Shown here: piece after piece, positions 23,837 through 31,656 of the stretch | Position numbering within the stretch: the stretch's first letter is position 1 | How the letters are laid out: each line of letters opens with the position of its first letter | Assembly: GCF_027532945.1 (NCBI RefSeq) | Contig: NZ_JAPZTZ010000004.1 | Coordinates: 248,001 to 312,000, forward strand | Direction: 5' to 3' | From: Phreatobacter sp. | GTDB taxonomy: Bacteria; Pseudomonadota; Alphaproteobacteria; Rhizobiales; Phreatobacteraceae | Length of the DNA stretch: 64,000 nucleotides | Notes under the pieces: generated by a model | What the model was told of the DNA's origin: nothing | The model's input: the letters and a program-made list of their open reading frames with translations, nothing else | Database searches by the model: none | Translations under genes and position numbers: made by a program

Positions 23837-24607
23837 TCAGTGCAGGGCGAAGGGCTCCACCACCGGCCCCGCGCCCTTCAGCGTCACCCAGTGGCTCGGT
23901 GGCACCACGGTCCAGCGTCCGCCCTCCATGTCGAGCGGTTCTGAGACGACGAGCCAGCCGCCCGCCGCTCGGCCGCAATAGAGCGTCGGCGGCTTGTCGT
24001 CGGAGGAGAAGCGGCAGGCATGGATGGTCTCGCCGTCGGTGAAGCAGGCGGTGAAGCGCAGTGGTGCGTTGGACCCGCTTGCGGCCATGGCCGAGAGGAT
24101 CGTCGCCAGTGTCGAGCGGGTCGCCGCCACCGGATCGCGCTCCAGCCCGTGGGCGCGCATCAAGAGGAAGACGAGTTCGGAATCGGTCGCGCCCTGCCGC
24201 TCGGCATAAAGCTCGTCTGGCACCAGCGCTTCCAGCTGGCGGCGCACCCGCGCGAAATCGCCGATCTGGCCGTTATGGACGAAGAGCCAGCGCCCGCCGC
24301 TGAAAGGGTGGCAGTTCACCCGGCTGGTCGGCGAGCCGGTGGAGGCGCGCACATGGGCGAGGAAGAGGCGGGTGCGGACCTGATGGGCCAGGGCCCGGAG
24401 GTTCTCGTCCGACCAGGCCGGCATGATGTCGCGAAAGACGCCGGGCACGGCGCGCTCGCCATACCAGCCGACGCCGAACCCGTCGGCATTGACGCCGGTC
24501 TTGGCCTCATGGGCTCGCCGGCTCTGCTCGATGAGGGAATGACAGGGCTGGAACAGCAATTCGTCGACGAAAACCGGTTCGCCGGCATAGGCCATCCAGC
24601 GGCACAT
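23837..24607 (-). CDS. Class II glutamine amidotransferase (YafJ/EgtC-like)
   Basis: A 256-residue Ntn-type amidotransferase. The ATG at 24607 is followed directly by Cys2 (MCRWMAYAGEP), the nucleophile after removal of Met. VNADGFGVGWYG and FVHNGQIGDFARVRRQLEA are the conserved glutaminase motifs. Stand-alone proteins of this kind hydrolyse gamma-glutamyl amides, and EgtC acts in ergothioneine synthesis; no egt genes are nearby, so the role is open. It follows the small DUF6356 gene by 4 bp and is probably cotranscribed with it. Confidence 0.85.
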   Translation of the reverse strand: MCRWMAYAGEPVFVDELLFQPCHSLIEQSRRAHEAKTGVNADGFGVGWYGERAVPGVFRDIMPAWSDENLRALAHQVRTRLFLAHVRASTGSPTSRVNCHPFSGGRWLFVHNGQIGDFARVRRQLEALVPDELYAERQGATDSELVFLLMRAHGLERDPVAATRSTLATILSAMAASGSNAPLRFTACFTDGETIHACRFSSDDKPPTLYCGRAAGGWLVVSEPLDMEGGRWTVVPPSHWVTLKGAGPVVEPFALH

Positions 24608-24611
24608 GACG

Positions 24612-24869
24612 TTACTCGGCGGCTTGCGCGCCCGGCGCCACCTGGCCCTGCGGCGCGGCCATCCGCGCATTCATGTCGGCCACCATCTTCTTGACGATGG
24701 TCGAGGCGGTCTTCTCGAACAGGAAGGGCAGGAAGGCGTGGACCAGCGCGCAGAAGGCGCAGAAGGCGAAGGTGCCGGCATAGCGCAGCGCAGCGCCCAT
24801 ATGCTCGAAATAGCTCTCGTTCACCGCTTCCGGATGGGCGAGGAAGGCCGTCTTGATGCGCTGGATCAT
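24612..24869 (-). CDS. Small DUF6356-like membrane protein
   Basis: An 85-residue protein starting at the ATG at 24869 with GGAG upstream. It begins MIQRIKTAFLAHPEAVNESYFEHMGAA, then has one hydrophobic helix with cysteines (TFAFCAFCALVHAFLPFLF, about residues 32-50) and a charged, alanine-rich tail. This matches a small alphaproteobacterial family (DUF6356) with no known function. It stops 4 bp before the glutamine amidotransferase start and is divergent from the lrp-like gene. Confidence 0.7.
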   Translation of the reverse strand: MIQRIKTAFLAHPEAVNESYFEHMGAALRYAGTFAFCAFCALVHAFLPFLFEKTASTIVKKMVADMNARMAAPQGQVAPGAQAAE

Positions 24870-24958
24870 GGGGGAACTCCGCCGGGTTCGAAGCGTAGCC
24901 GGCATGATAGGTCGGACTGGCAGGGAGGTGTTCCCAATTCTCCCCGGATTAGCCGTTC

Positions 24959-25009
24959 TTGAGTGGACACTGTCCCACGGATCGATATTCTGATGGGACG
25001 ATGTCCCAG
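24959..25009 (+). promoter_or_regulatory. Lrp-type autoregulatory region with repeated TGTCCCA
   Basis: TGTCCCA occurs at 24971-24977, in inverted form as TGGGAC at 24993-24998, and again at 25003-25009, just inside the gene. A candidate -35 TTGAGT lies at 24959-24964 with a weak -10 at 24982-24987. Spaced half-sites overlapping the promoter fit autoregulation by an octameric Lrp-type protein. Confidence 0.5.
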
Positions 25010-25474
25010 ACGATCCTTGATTCAACCGACAAGGCGCTGCTGCGAATCATGCAGCAGGATGCCTCCCTCTCCATCGAGCAGCTCGCCGAGCGGGTGAACC
25101 TGTCGCGCAACGCCTGCTGGCGGCGGGTGAAGCGGCTGGAGGAGGAGGGCATCATCCGCGCCCGCGTCGTCCTCGCCGATCCCGCGCGGCTGAACCTCGA
25201 GCTCACCGTGTTCATCGCCGTGCGCACCGCCCGCCACGACGCCGACTGGGCGGCGCGTTTCGGTGCGGCGGTGCAGGACATTCCCGAGATCCTCGGCGTC
25301 TACCGCACCGCCGGCGACATCGACTACATCCTCCACGCCCGCGTGCCCAACGTCGCCGCCTACGACCGCCTCTACAAGAAGCTCACCGCCCGCATCGAGA
25401 TGCAGGATGTCTCGGCGAGCTTCGTCATGGAGGAGATCAAGGAGGTTACGGCCCTGCCGCTGGATTTCGTGTGA
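25001..25474 (+). CDS. Lrp/AsnC family transcriptional regulator
   Basis: A 157-residue regulator: an N-terminal HTH (DKALLRIMQQDASLSIEQLAERVNLSRNACWRRVKRLEEEGII, about residues 8-50) followed by the RAM/AsnC ligand domain (FIAVRTARHDADWAARFGAAV to VTALPLDFV). Length and domain order are standard. I chose the ATG at 25001. The CWRRVK recognition helix is common in Lrp proteins of alphaproteobacteria that regulate amino-acid catabolism. Its neighbours (divergent small membrane protein and amidotransferase, downstream repeat) do not define the target. Confidence 0.9.
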   Translation: MSQTILDSTDKALLRIMQQDASLSIEQLAERVNLSRNACWRRVKRLEEEGIIRARVVLADPARLNLELTVFIAVRTARHDADWAARFGAAVQDIPEILGVYRTAGDIDYILHARVPNVAAYDRLYKKLTARIEMQDVSASFVMEEIKEVTALPLDFV

Positions 25475-25516
25475 GGGTGAACAAGGCACATCAGCGGAAG
25501 CGCGGGAACCTCTCCG

Positions 25517-25606
25517 CGTCATGCCCGCCCTTGTGGCGGGCATCCACGGCTTGAACACCGCCTGCCCATGAATTCGTGGATGCCCGGGACAAGCCCGGGC
25601 ACGACG
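25517..25606. repeat. Dispersed CGTCATGCCCG palindromic repeat (family B)
   Basis: Two back-to-back hairpins: CGTCATGCCCGCC...GGCGGGCATCCACG, and CGTGGATGCCCGGG...CCCGGGCACGACG, the second roughly the reverse complement of the first. Related units occur at 39842-39872 and 50519-50610. It fills the 188 bp between convergent genes and may act as a bidirectional terminator. Confidence 0.75.
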
Positions 25607-25662
25607 CGCGGGACGGCCGGTGCGATCGACAGGAGCGCCCGCTTGCCCGCCCGCCGCTCACA

Positions 25663-26574
25663 TCAGACCGCGCGAAACTCTCCCGTCAGCGAGGCCGGGC
25701 CGTCGCTGACGACGAGCCCCCGCGCCAAGAGGTCTTCGAGATGCGCGAAGACCGACAGGCCGGCTGCGCCCTTGAGCCGCGGGTCCAGCCCCTCGTAGAT
25801 CGCCGTGACGATGTCCGGAATCTGCCGGTCGCCGAGGCCGAGCCGCTTCATGATCGCAGCCTCGCGCAGCCGGCGGTGATGGGCGAGCGCCCGCATGAAC
25901 TTCGCCGGCTCCTTCACCGCCCCGCCATGGCCCGGCCAGAACAGCGTCTCCTCGCGCCCGCGCAGCTTGTCGAGGGAGGCCATGAAGTCGCCCATGGAAC
26001 CATCGGGCGGGGCGACGATGGAGGTCGACCAGGCCATGACATGGTCGCCGGAGAACAGGGTCTGCTCTTCGCGGAGCGCAAAGGCCATGTGGTTGGCGGT
26101 ATGGCCGGGCGTGAACACCGATTCGAGCGTCCAGCCGGTGCCGGCCACCACGTCGCCGTCCTTCACCGCGATGTCGGGCACGAAATCCCTGTCGCCGGAT
26201 GCATCGAGAACATTGGTCTCGCCGAGATTGAGCGGTCGCGCGGCGCGGTGCGGCCCCTCAGCATAGACCGGCGCGCCGGTCGCGGCCTTGATGGCGGGCG
26301 TTGCGGGGGAATGATCGCGGTGAGTGTGGGTGACGAGGATCGCCTCCACCGTCTCGCCCTTCACAGCGTCGAGCACGGCGGCGACATGTCGCGGATCATC
26401 CGGACCGGGGTCGATGATGGCCACCCTGCCGGTGCCGACCACATAGGTCACCGTGCCCTTGAAGGTGAAGGGGCCGGGATTGTCGCAGAGGATGCGGCGG
26501 ATCAGCGGCGAGAGCGTCTCGACCCGGCCCGGCACGGCGGCGTCCTCGCGCTCGAAGGGGATATCCTCGGCCAT
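25663..26574 (-). CDS. MBL-fold metallohydrolase (LACTB2/glyoxalase II-like)
   Basis: A 303-residue cytoplasmic hydrolase. The metal-binding motif THTHRDHS (HxHxDH) is at about residue 80, with further metal ligands in FTPGHTANH and LFSGDHVMAW. A C-terminal winged-helix region (about 225-300) is of the kind found in LACTB2-like proteins. Possible substrates are thioesters or RNA; sequence does not decide. The start is the ATG at 26574, divergent from bioY with a 136 bp shared upstream region. Confidence 0.85.
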   Translation of the reverse strand: MAEDIPFEREDAAVPGRVETLSPLIRRILCDNPGPFTFKGTVTYVVGTGRVAIIDPGPDDPRHVAAVLDAVKGETVEAILVTHTHRDHSPATPAIKAATGAPVYAEGPHRAARPLNLGETNVLDASGDRDFVPDIAVKDGDVVAGTGWTLESVFTPGHTANHMAFALREEQTLFSGDHVMAWSTSIVAPPDGSMGDFMASLDKLRGREETLFWPGHGGAVKEPAKFMRALAHHRRLREAAIMKRLGLGDRQIPDIVTAIYEGLDPRLKGAAGLSVFAHLEDLLARGLVVSDGPASLTGEFRAV

Positions 26575-26710
26575 TCTGCCTCTGTCGAAACGGGGTGAGC
26601 CGGCGCCTTGCCGATGCCGCAGGTCGCGGGCTATGGGGGGCAAGCCACCACGTCGGCGTCGGATTGACAAGCTGACCCAACGGCATAGCTCCACGAAGGA
26701 TTTTCTCCTC

Positions 26711-27298
26711 ATGTCCCACGCGACCATTGCCGCGACCCTCTGGCCCACCCGCGCGGCCGCCCTGCCGGGCCTGACCCTCCGCTCCCTTGCCCTGGTCGCC
26801 GGCGGCGTCTGCCTGATCACCCTCGGCGCCAAGGCGAGCGTGCCCTTCTGGCCGGTTCCGCTGACGCTCCAGACCCTCGCCATCTCCGTCGTCGCCGCCG
26901 CCTATGGCCTGCGCCTCGGCGTCGCGACCGTCGGCGCCTATCTCCTCGCCGGCCTCCTCGGCGCGCCGGTCTTCGCCGGCTGGTCGGTCGGCATCGCCCC
27001 CTTCATGGGCCCGACCGGTGGCTTCCTCGTGGGCTTCCTCGTGATGGCCGCCATCATCGGCGCCGCCGCTGACCGCGGCTGGGACAAGGCCTGGCCGAAG
27101 ATCCTCGGCGCGATGGCGCTCGCCAATGTCATCGTCTTCGTGCCCGGCCTAATCTGGCTCGGCACCTTTACCGGCTATGGCGCGAAGCTGCTGGCCGCCG
27201 GCCTGTGGCCCTTCGCGCTCGGCACCCTGGTGAAGACGGCGCTCGGCGCGGCGCTGATGCCGGCCGCCTGGGCGATCGTCTCGCGCCTCAGGGCCTAA
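26711..27298 (+). CDS. bioY: BioY family biotin transporter
   Basis: A 195-residue inner-membrane protein with six predicted helices and the BioY signatures VPFWPVPLTLQTLAI and the GPTGGFLVGFLVMAAIIG stretch (about residues 100-118). It is the substrate-capture component of a biotin ECF transporter; no BioM/BioN genes are nearby, so it may act alone or with distant modules. A TTGACA at 26664-26669 could be the -35, but the -10 is poor. The stop overlaps the stop of the convergent FkbM gene (27295-27298). Confidence 0.93.
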   Translation: MSHATIAATLWPTRAAALPGLTLRSLALVAGGVCLITLGAKASVPFWPVPLTLQTLAISVVAAAYGLRLGVATVGAYLLAGLLGAPVFAGWSVGIAPFMGPTGGFLVGFLVMAAIIGAAADRGWDKAWPKILGAMALANVIVFVPGLIWLGTFTGYGAKLLAAGLWPFALGTLVKTALGAALMPAAWAIVSRLRA

Positions 27299-28209
27299 CC
27301 CTCCTCGACGACATAGCCGCCGTCGAACATCGTGGCGATGCGGGCGAGCGCCGCCCGCGTCGCTTCCTCGCCGGGCGCGATGCCCGGCGGCAGGCGGGGG
27401 CCAAGCTCCGCTTCGGCCATCACCGCGAGACGCCCCAGCAGGTCCGGGTCGAGCCGGATCGCCAGCGCATGGTCGGGATGGCCGGTGTCGCGATGGGCCG
27501 GGCCATATTCGCCGAGATGCAGCACCGCATCCCAGGGCGTCGGCTCTTTCGGCAGGCGCGCGGCGCGGTGCATCTCCTCCTCGGCGAGGTAGAAGCGGTT
27601 GAGCGCGTCGAACCAGACGTCGCGATAGCCGTTGGCGGTGAGGATCGGCGCGAAATCGGCGGAGCGGTCCGCCATGGTCCAGGGTGCCACCGCCTCCACC
27701 ACCACGACCTTCGGCCGCACGCGCGCCCAGTCATTGCCGGCAAGCACGCTCGCCTCGGCGCCCTCCACGTCGATCTTCAGGAAGTCGATCGTCCCCGGTG
27801 CATGGGCGGCAGCCAGCGCGGCCAGCGTCGTTACCGGCAGGCGCCGCTCGATGGTCGCAACACCCGCAGCGCCGGCCGCCTCGGCGTTCTGCCTGACCGT
27901 CGTGGACAGCCCGTGGAAACGCTCGGCCTGGAACAGCACGGCCTCGCCCGCGTCGGCCCCGCACAGGGCCTCCACCGTCACATCGCGCGGACGGACGATC
28001 CGGTAGGCGGCGGCGATTGCCGCCTGCGGCTCCACCACGATGCCGCGCCAGCCACGCTCATAGAACCAGAACGACACATTGTCGGCGACCGCATGCCCGC
28101 CGCCGACATCGACATAGAAGCCGCGCTCCACGTCGGCGAGCAGCAGCGCGAGGTGATAGTCCTCGAGGTTCTGGGCATAGGAGAAGAAGCGGGGCGGCTG
28201 GTCGGTCAT
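27295..28209 (-). CDS. FkbM family methyltransferase
   Basis: A 304-residue SAM-dependent methyltransferase. The N-terminal NLEDYHLALLLADVERGFYVDVGGGH includes the SAM-binding acidic and glycine motif, and FLKIDVEGAEASVLAG (about residues 150-165) is the FkbM hallmark. FkbM enzymes methylate sugar or polyketide hydroxyls; the long C-terminal region (about residues 230-304) is extra. The ATG at 28209 is used; frames upstream are low-complexity. It lies just downstream of selO in the same direction. Confidence 0.87.
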   Translation of the reverse strand: MTDQPPRFFSYAQNLEDYHLALLLADVERGFYVDVGGGHAVADNVSFWFYERGWRGIVVEPQAAIAAAYRIVRPRDVTVEALCGADAGEAVLFQAERFHGLSTTVRQNAEAAGAAGVATIERRLPVTTLAALAAAHAPGTIDFLKIDVEGAEASVLAGNDWARVRPKVVVVEAVAPWTMADRSADFAPILTANGYRDVWFDALNRFYLAEEEMHRAARLPKEPTPWDAVLHLGEYGPAHRDTGHPDHALAIRLDPDLLGRLAVMAEAELGPRLPPGIAPGEEATRAALARIATMFDGGYVVEEG

Positions 28210-28231
28210 CGATCGTCTCCCCGGCCGGTGG

Positions 28232-29650
28232 TCAACGGACCGGCGTGATGGCGTGAGCCTTCCGCGCCGTCTCGATCTGGTCAAGCTTGGCGTGGAAGGC
28301 CGACCAGTCGTCGCGCTCGGCAATGGGCGCCCAGAGCGCCTCGACCTCGTCGATGAGGAGCGTCGCCGGCCCCGCGCCGTCGAAATAGGCGGCGGCCTCG
28401 GGGCTCCGCGGCAGCGGCTCGTGGAGGGCGAGCGCCGCCTCCAGCCGTGCGAATTCCTCGCCCTGGTAGAAGGGCGCATTCGGCCCGGCCAGCGCAAAGG
28501 CGCGGCGGTCGAGGCCGCCATGCCAGTCGAAGAAGGTCCGCTCGAACGGCGCCTGCGATTTCAAGAGGAACTGGAACAGGGCGGCGACCAGCTCTTCGTC
28601 CGCCGCCTCGCCCGCCTGGGCAAGGCCGAGACGAGCGCAGACGACGCGGCGAAGGCCCCCATAGAAGGCGGTCGAATAGGTCTTCAGCGCCTCCTCCAGC
28701 GCCGCAACCGGGGCCACCAACGTCAGGCATTCGGCGAGGCGTTCGAGGTTCCAGGCGACGGCGCCTGGTTGGCGGCCATAGGCATAGAGGCCGGTCTGGT
28801 CGAAATAGGCGGCCGTGAAGCCCGGCTCGTAGCGCGGCAGGAAGCGCCAGGGGCCGTAGTCGAAGCTCTCCCCCGTCACCACCATGTTGTCGGTGTTGAG
28901 CACGCCATGGACGAAGCCGGCGGCCATCCATTCGGCCACCAGCGAGCCAGTCGCGGCGACGATCGCCGCGAGCAGGGCCGGGGCCTCCTCGGTGACGTCG
29001 CCGCCGCGTGCGGCGGAGGGGTGATAGTTCCGGATGCAATGGCCGACGAGTGCGGCGATGCCGGCCTGGTCATTGGACGCGAGGCAGCGCTGGAACGTGC
29101 CGAACCGCACATGGCTGTGGGAGAGCCGCACCAGCACCGAGGAGCGGGTGGGGGAGGGCTCGTCGCCGCGCACCAGTTCTTCGCCGGTCTCGATCAGTGA
29201 GAAGGATTTTGAGGTGTAAACGCCGAAGGCCTCCAGAAGCGCGGTGGCCAGCACCTCGCGCACGCCGCCCTTGAGGGTGAGGCGGCCGTCACCGAAACGC
29301 GAATAGGGCGTCTGGCCCGACCCCTTGGTGCCGAGGTCGAGCAGGCGGCTGTCCCCGTCGCGCAGCTGGGCGAAGAGGAACCCTCGGCCATCGCCGATCT
29401 CCGGATTGTAGGAGCGGAACTGGTGGCCGTGATAGCGCAGCGCCAGCGGCTGCGGGATGTTGTCGGGAAGCGGCTGGAATCGGCCGAAATGGGCGATCCA
29501 TGCGTCATCGCTCAGCCCGCCGAGCCCCATGGTCTCGGCCCAGCGCTGGTTGCGGAAGCGCAGCACATGCTGGGGGAATCGGGCGGGTTCGACGACGTCG
29601 AAGAAGTCGGGGCCGAGGGCGGTGTGGGCCGTCGCGGGGCGATAGGTCAT
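28232..29650 (-). CDS. selO: SelO/YdiU protein adenylyltransferase
   Basis: A 472-residue pseudokinase-fold enzyme of the UPF0061/SelO family, which AMPylates protein targets in oxidative stress responses. Characteristic segments are LALRYHGHQFRSYNPEIGDGRG, the LGTKGSGQTPYSRFGDGRLTLKGG stretch and FVHGVLNTDNMVVTGESFDYGPW (catalytic loop and metal site). Length is normal for the family. FkbM follows 22 bp downstream. Confidence 0.93.
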   Translation of the reverse strand: MTYRPATAHTALGPDFFDVVEPARFPQHVLRFRNQRWAETMGLGGLSDDAWIAHFGRFQPLPDNIPQPLALRYHGHQFRSYNPEIGDGRGFLFAQLRDGDSRLLDLGTKGSGQTPYSRFGDGRLTLKGGVREVLATALLEAFGVYTSKSFSLIETGEELVRGDEPSPTRSSVLVRLSHSHVRFGTFQRCLASNDQAGIAALVGHCIRNYHPSAARGGDVTEEAPALLAAIVAATGSLVAEWMAAGFVHGVLNTDNMVVTGESFDYGPWRFLPRYEPGFTAAYFDQTGLYAYGRQPGAVAWNLERLAECLTLVAPVAALEEALKTYSTAFYGGLRRVVCARLGLAQAGEAADEELVAALFQFLLKSQAPFERTFFDWHGGLDRRAFALAGPNAPFYQGEEFARLEAALALHEPLPRSPEAAAYFDGAGPATLLIDEVEALWAPIAERDDWSAFHAKLDQIETARKAHAITPVR

Positions 29651-29703
29651 GGTTCAGATATAGCCCAAGGCGGCGGGGAAAGGTCCAATCGCGGCCCGTC
29701 GGC

Positions 29704-30711
29704 TCACGCCGCCGCCGGCTGCGCCTGAAGATCCTTCACCACCTCGGCCAGCATCTCGTAGGAGCGCACGCGCTTGGCATGGTCGTGGATGGCGGAGGCG
29801 ACCATGAGCTCGTCCGCGCCCGTCTCGGCGATGAACCGCTCCAGCCCCCGCCGCACCGTCTCCGGCGAGCCGACGAAGGAGAAATGCAGCATGCGCGAGG
29901 CCTGCGCCTTCTCCATCGGGCTCCAGAAGCTCTCGATGTCGTCGATGGGCGGCGGCAGCAGGCCGCGCACGCCGCGGAAGATGCCGGCGGCGCGCTGCTG
30001 CGCCGAGGTGAAGAGGCGGCGCGCCTCCTCGTCTGTCGGCGCGAGGAACACGTTGCAGCCGGCCATGGCGTAGCTGGTCGCCTGCTGCTTCGAGGGCTCG
30101 AACTTCGCCCGGTAGATGGCCATCGCCTGCATCAGCGCGTCGGGCGCGAAATGCGAGGCGAAGGCGTAGGGGAGACCCAGCATCGCCGCGAGCTGCGCGC
30201 CGAAGGTCGAGGAGCCGAGGATCCACAGTGGCACCTCGGTGCCGGCTCCCGGCACGGCCTGGATCGCCTGGCCCGGCTGGACGGGGGCGAGGAAGGCCTG
30301 CAGCTCCAGCACGTCCTGGGGGAAGTTGTCGGCCTCCATCGGATCAACGCGCAGCGCCCGCATCGTGCGCTGATCGGTGCCGGGCGCGCGGCCGAGGCCG
30401 AGGTCGATACGGCCGGGGAACAGGCTCTCCAGCGTGCCGAACTGCTCGGCGATGACCATGGGCGCGTGGTTCGGCAGCATGATGCCGCCGGCGCCGACGC
30501 GGATGCGGCTGGTGGCCGCCGCCACCTGGCCAATCACCACCGCCGTCGCCGCGCTGGCGATGCCGGTCATGTTGTGGTGCTCGGCGAGCCAATAGCGATT
30601 GTAACCGAGGCGGTCGGCGTTGCGGGCGAGGTCGATGGTGTTGCGCAGCGCGTCGCCGGGCGTGGAGCCCTCGGGAACGGGCGCGAGATCAAGGATCGAG
30701 AACTTCGTCAT
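29704..30711 (-). CDS. LLM class flavin-dependent oxidoreductase (YhbW-like)
   Basis: A 335-residue bacterial luciferase-like monooxygenase. [40 protein letters not shown] and [10 protein letters not shown] are the conserved TIM-barrel and FMN-site motifs of this subgroup. The ATG at 30711 is chosen over one 18 bp upstream. It sits between the GntR gene and selO; the 82 bp gap to gntR leaves cotranscription possible. Substrate unknown. Confidence 0.88.
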   Translation of the reverse strand: MTKFSILDLAPVPEGSTPGDALRNTIDLARNADRLGYNRYWLAEHHNMTGIASAATAVVIGQVAAATSRIRVGAGGIMLPNHAPMVIAEQFGTLESLFPGRIDLGLGRAPGTDQRTMRALRVDPMEADNFPQDVLELQAFLAPVQPGQAIQAVPGAGTEVPLWILGSSTFGAQLAAMLGLPYAFASHFAPDALMQAMAIYRAKFEPSKQQATSYAMAGCNVFLAPTDEEARRLFTSAQQRAAGIFRGVRGLLPPPIDDIESFWSPMEKAQASRMLHFSFVGSPETVRRGLERFIAETGADELMVASAIHDHAKRVRSYEMLAEVVKDLQAQPAAA

Positions 30712-30793
30712 GGCAGCATCCGGGGTCAAGGTCCGGTGACCGGTCCCTCAAGATAGGTGGAACTGGCGGCGGCGCGAGGGGCTAAGGCGGGGA

Positions 30794-31474
30794 TCAGCCC
30801 TGCTCCGGGGACCCGAGCTGGCCCAGCGCCTCGTGCACCACATCCGCCTTGTGGCGCAGGTGCTCGCGCATCAGCGCCGAAAGCGTGGTGCCGTCGCGCC
30901 GGCGTATCGCCGCCATCATCCGCTCGTGGTCCTCGACCGCCTCGGCCCAGCGCTCGGCGCTCTTGCGGGCAACGAAGCGCACCGCATGGATGCGCACCAT
31001 GAGGTTCTGGTAGAGCCCGGCGAGGGTCGCATTCCCGGCGATGCGGAAGATCTCCTCGTGGATCTGCCGGTTGAGCCGCGAATAGGGAACCCATTCGCCG
31101 CGCTGCCAGTGGCCGACCATCTCGCCATGCATGGCCTCGAGGCGGGCGAGATCATCCTCGCCCATGCGGGCGCAGGCGAGTTCGCCGGCCAGCGCCTCCA
31201 GCATGCCCATGATGGGGAAGAGCTCCTCCACCGCCTCCGGCGCGATGCGGGCGACGCGCGCCCCGCGGTTCGGCGTCAGGTCGACGAGGCCTTCCGCCGC
31301 CAGCACCTTCAGCGCCTCGCGCAAGGGTGTGCGGGAGACGCCGAAGAGGTCGCAGAGGTCTGGCTCGGAGATCTTGTCGCCGGCCTTCAGCGTGCCCTCG
31401 ACGATCATGTCGCGCAGCCGGCCGACGAGTTCGGTCGCGAGCGAGCGGCGGGCGATCAGCGGATGCTCGTTCAT
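30794..31474 (-). CDS. GntR family regulator, FCD subclass
   Basis: A 226-residue regulator with an N-terminal winged HTH (LRDMIVEGTLKAGDKISEPDLCDLFGVSRTPLREALKVLAAEGLV, about residues 20-64) and an all-helical FCD ligand domain, with metal-ligand-like residues in the RLNRQIHEEIF and HLRHKADVVHEAL helices. FCD proteins sense small carboxylates. Its neighbours downstream of the repeat are the glyoxylate aminotransferase and a 2-hydroxyacid dehydrogenase, so it may respond to glycolate or glyoxylate. The TGAATnnnnnATTCA site at 32926 is a candidate target. Confidence 0.9.
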   Translation of the reverse strand: MNEHPLIARRSLATELVGRLRDMIVEGTLKAGDKISEPDLCDLFGVSRTPLREALKVLAAEGLVDLTPNRGARVARIAPEAVEELFPIMGMLEALAGELACARMGEDDLARLEAMHGEMVGHWQRGEWVPYSRLNRQIHEEIFRIAGNATLAGLYQNLMVRIHAVRFVARKSAERWAEAVEDHERMMAAIRRRDGTTLSALMREHLRHKADVVHEALGQLGSPEQG

Positions 31475-31495
31475 CGGCGCCCCCGGTCCAAACCC

Positions 31496-31651
31496 TCTCC
31501 CCCCGTGGGAGAGGGTGCCGCCGTCAGGCGGCGGGTGAGGGGGCCATATCCGACTGTCGTGTGCTGCCGCATGCCTGCCTCCTCATCCGCCTGAAAGCCC
31601 TTACCCGGCTGCTCCGCAGCCACCCTTTCCCACGAGGGGAGAGGGTCAGCG
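31496..31651. repeat. Two inverted copies of repeat family A
   Basis: A left copy (CCCTCTCCCC...GGGAGAGGGTG then a GCCGCC/GGCGGC hairpin and GGGTGAGGG, 31496-31542) faces a right copy in the opposite orientation (CCACCCTTTCCCACGAGG then GGAGAGGGT, about 31617-31648). They fill the 182 bp between the aminotransferase stop and the gntR start and probably form a terminator or mRNA-end structure. Confidence 0.65.
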
Positions 31652-31656
31652 GAAGC

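Noticed and set aside
21637..24042. 801-codon plus-strand open frame
   Set aside because: It crosses the intergenic promoter and runs antisense to two well-supported genes; no recognisable motif.
23837..24607. Assigning the amidotransferase as egtC of an ergothioneine operon
   Set aside because: No egtA, egtB or egtD genes are nearby, so only the family call is supported.
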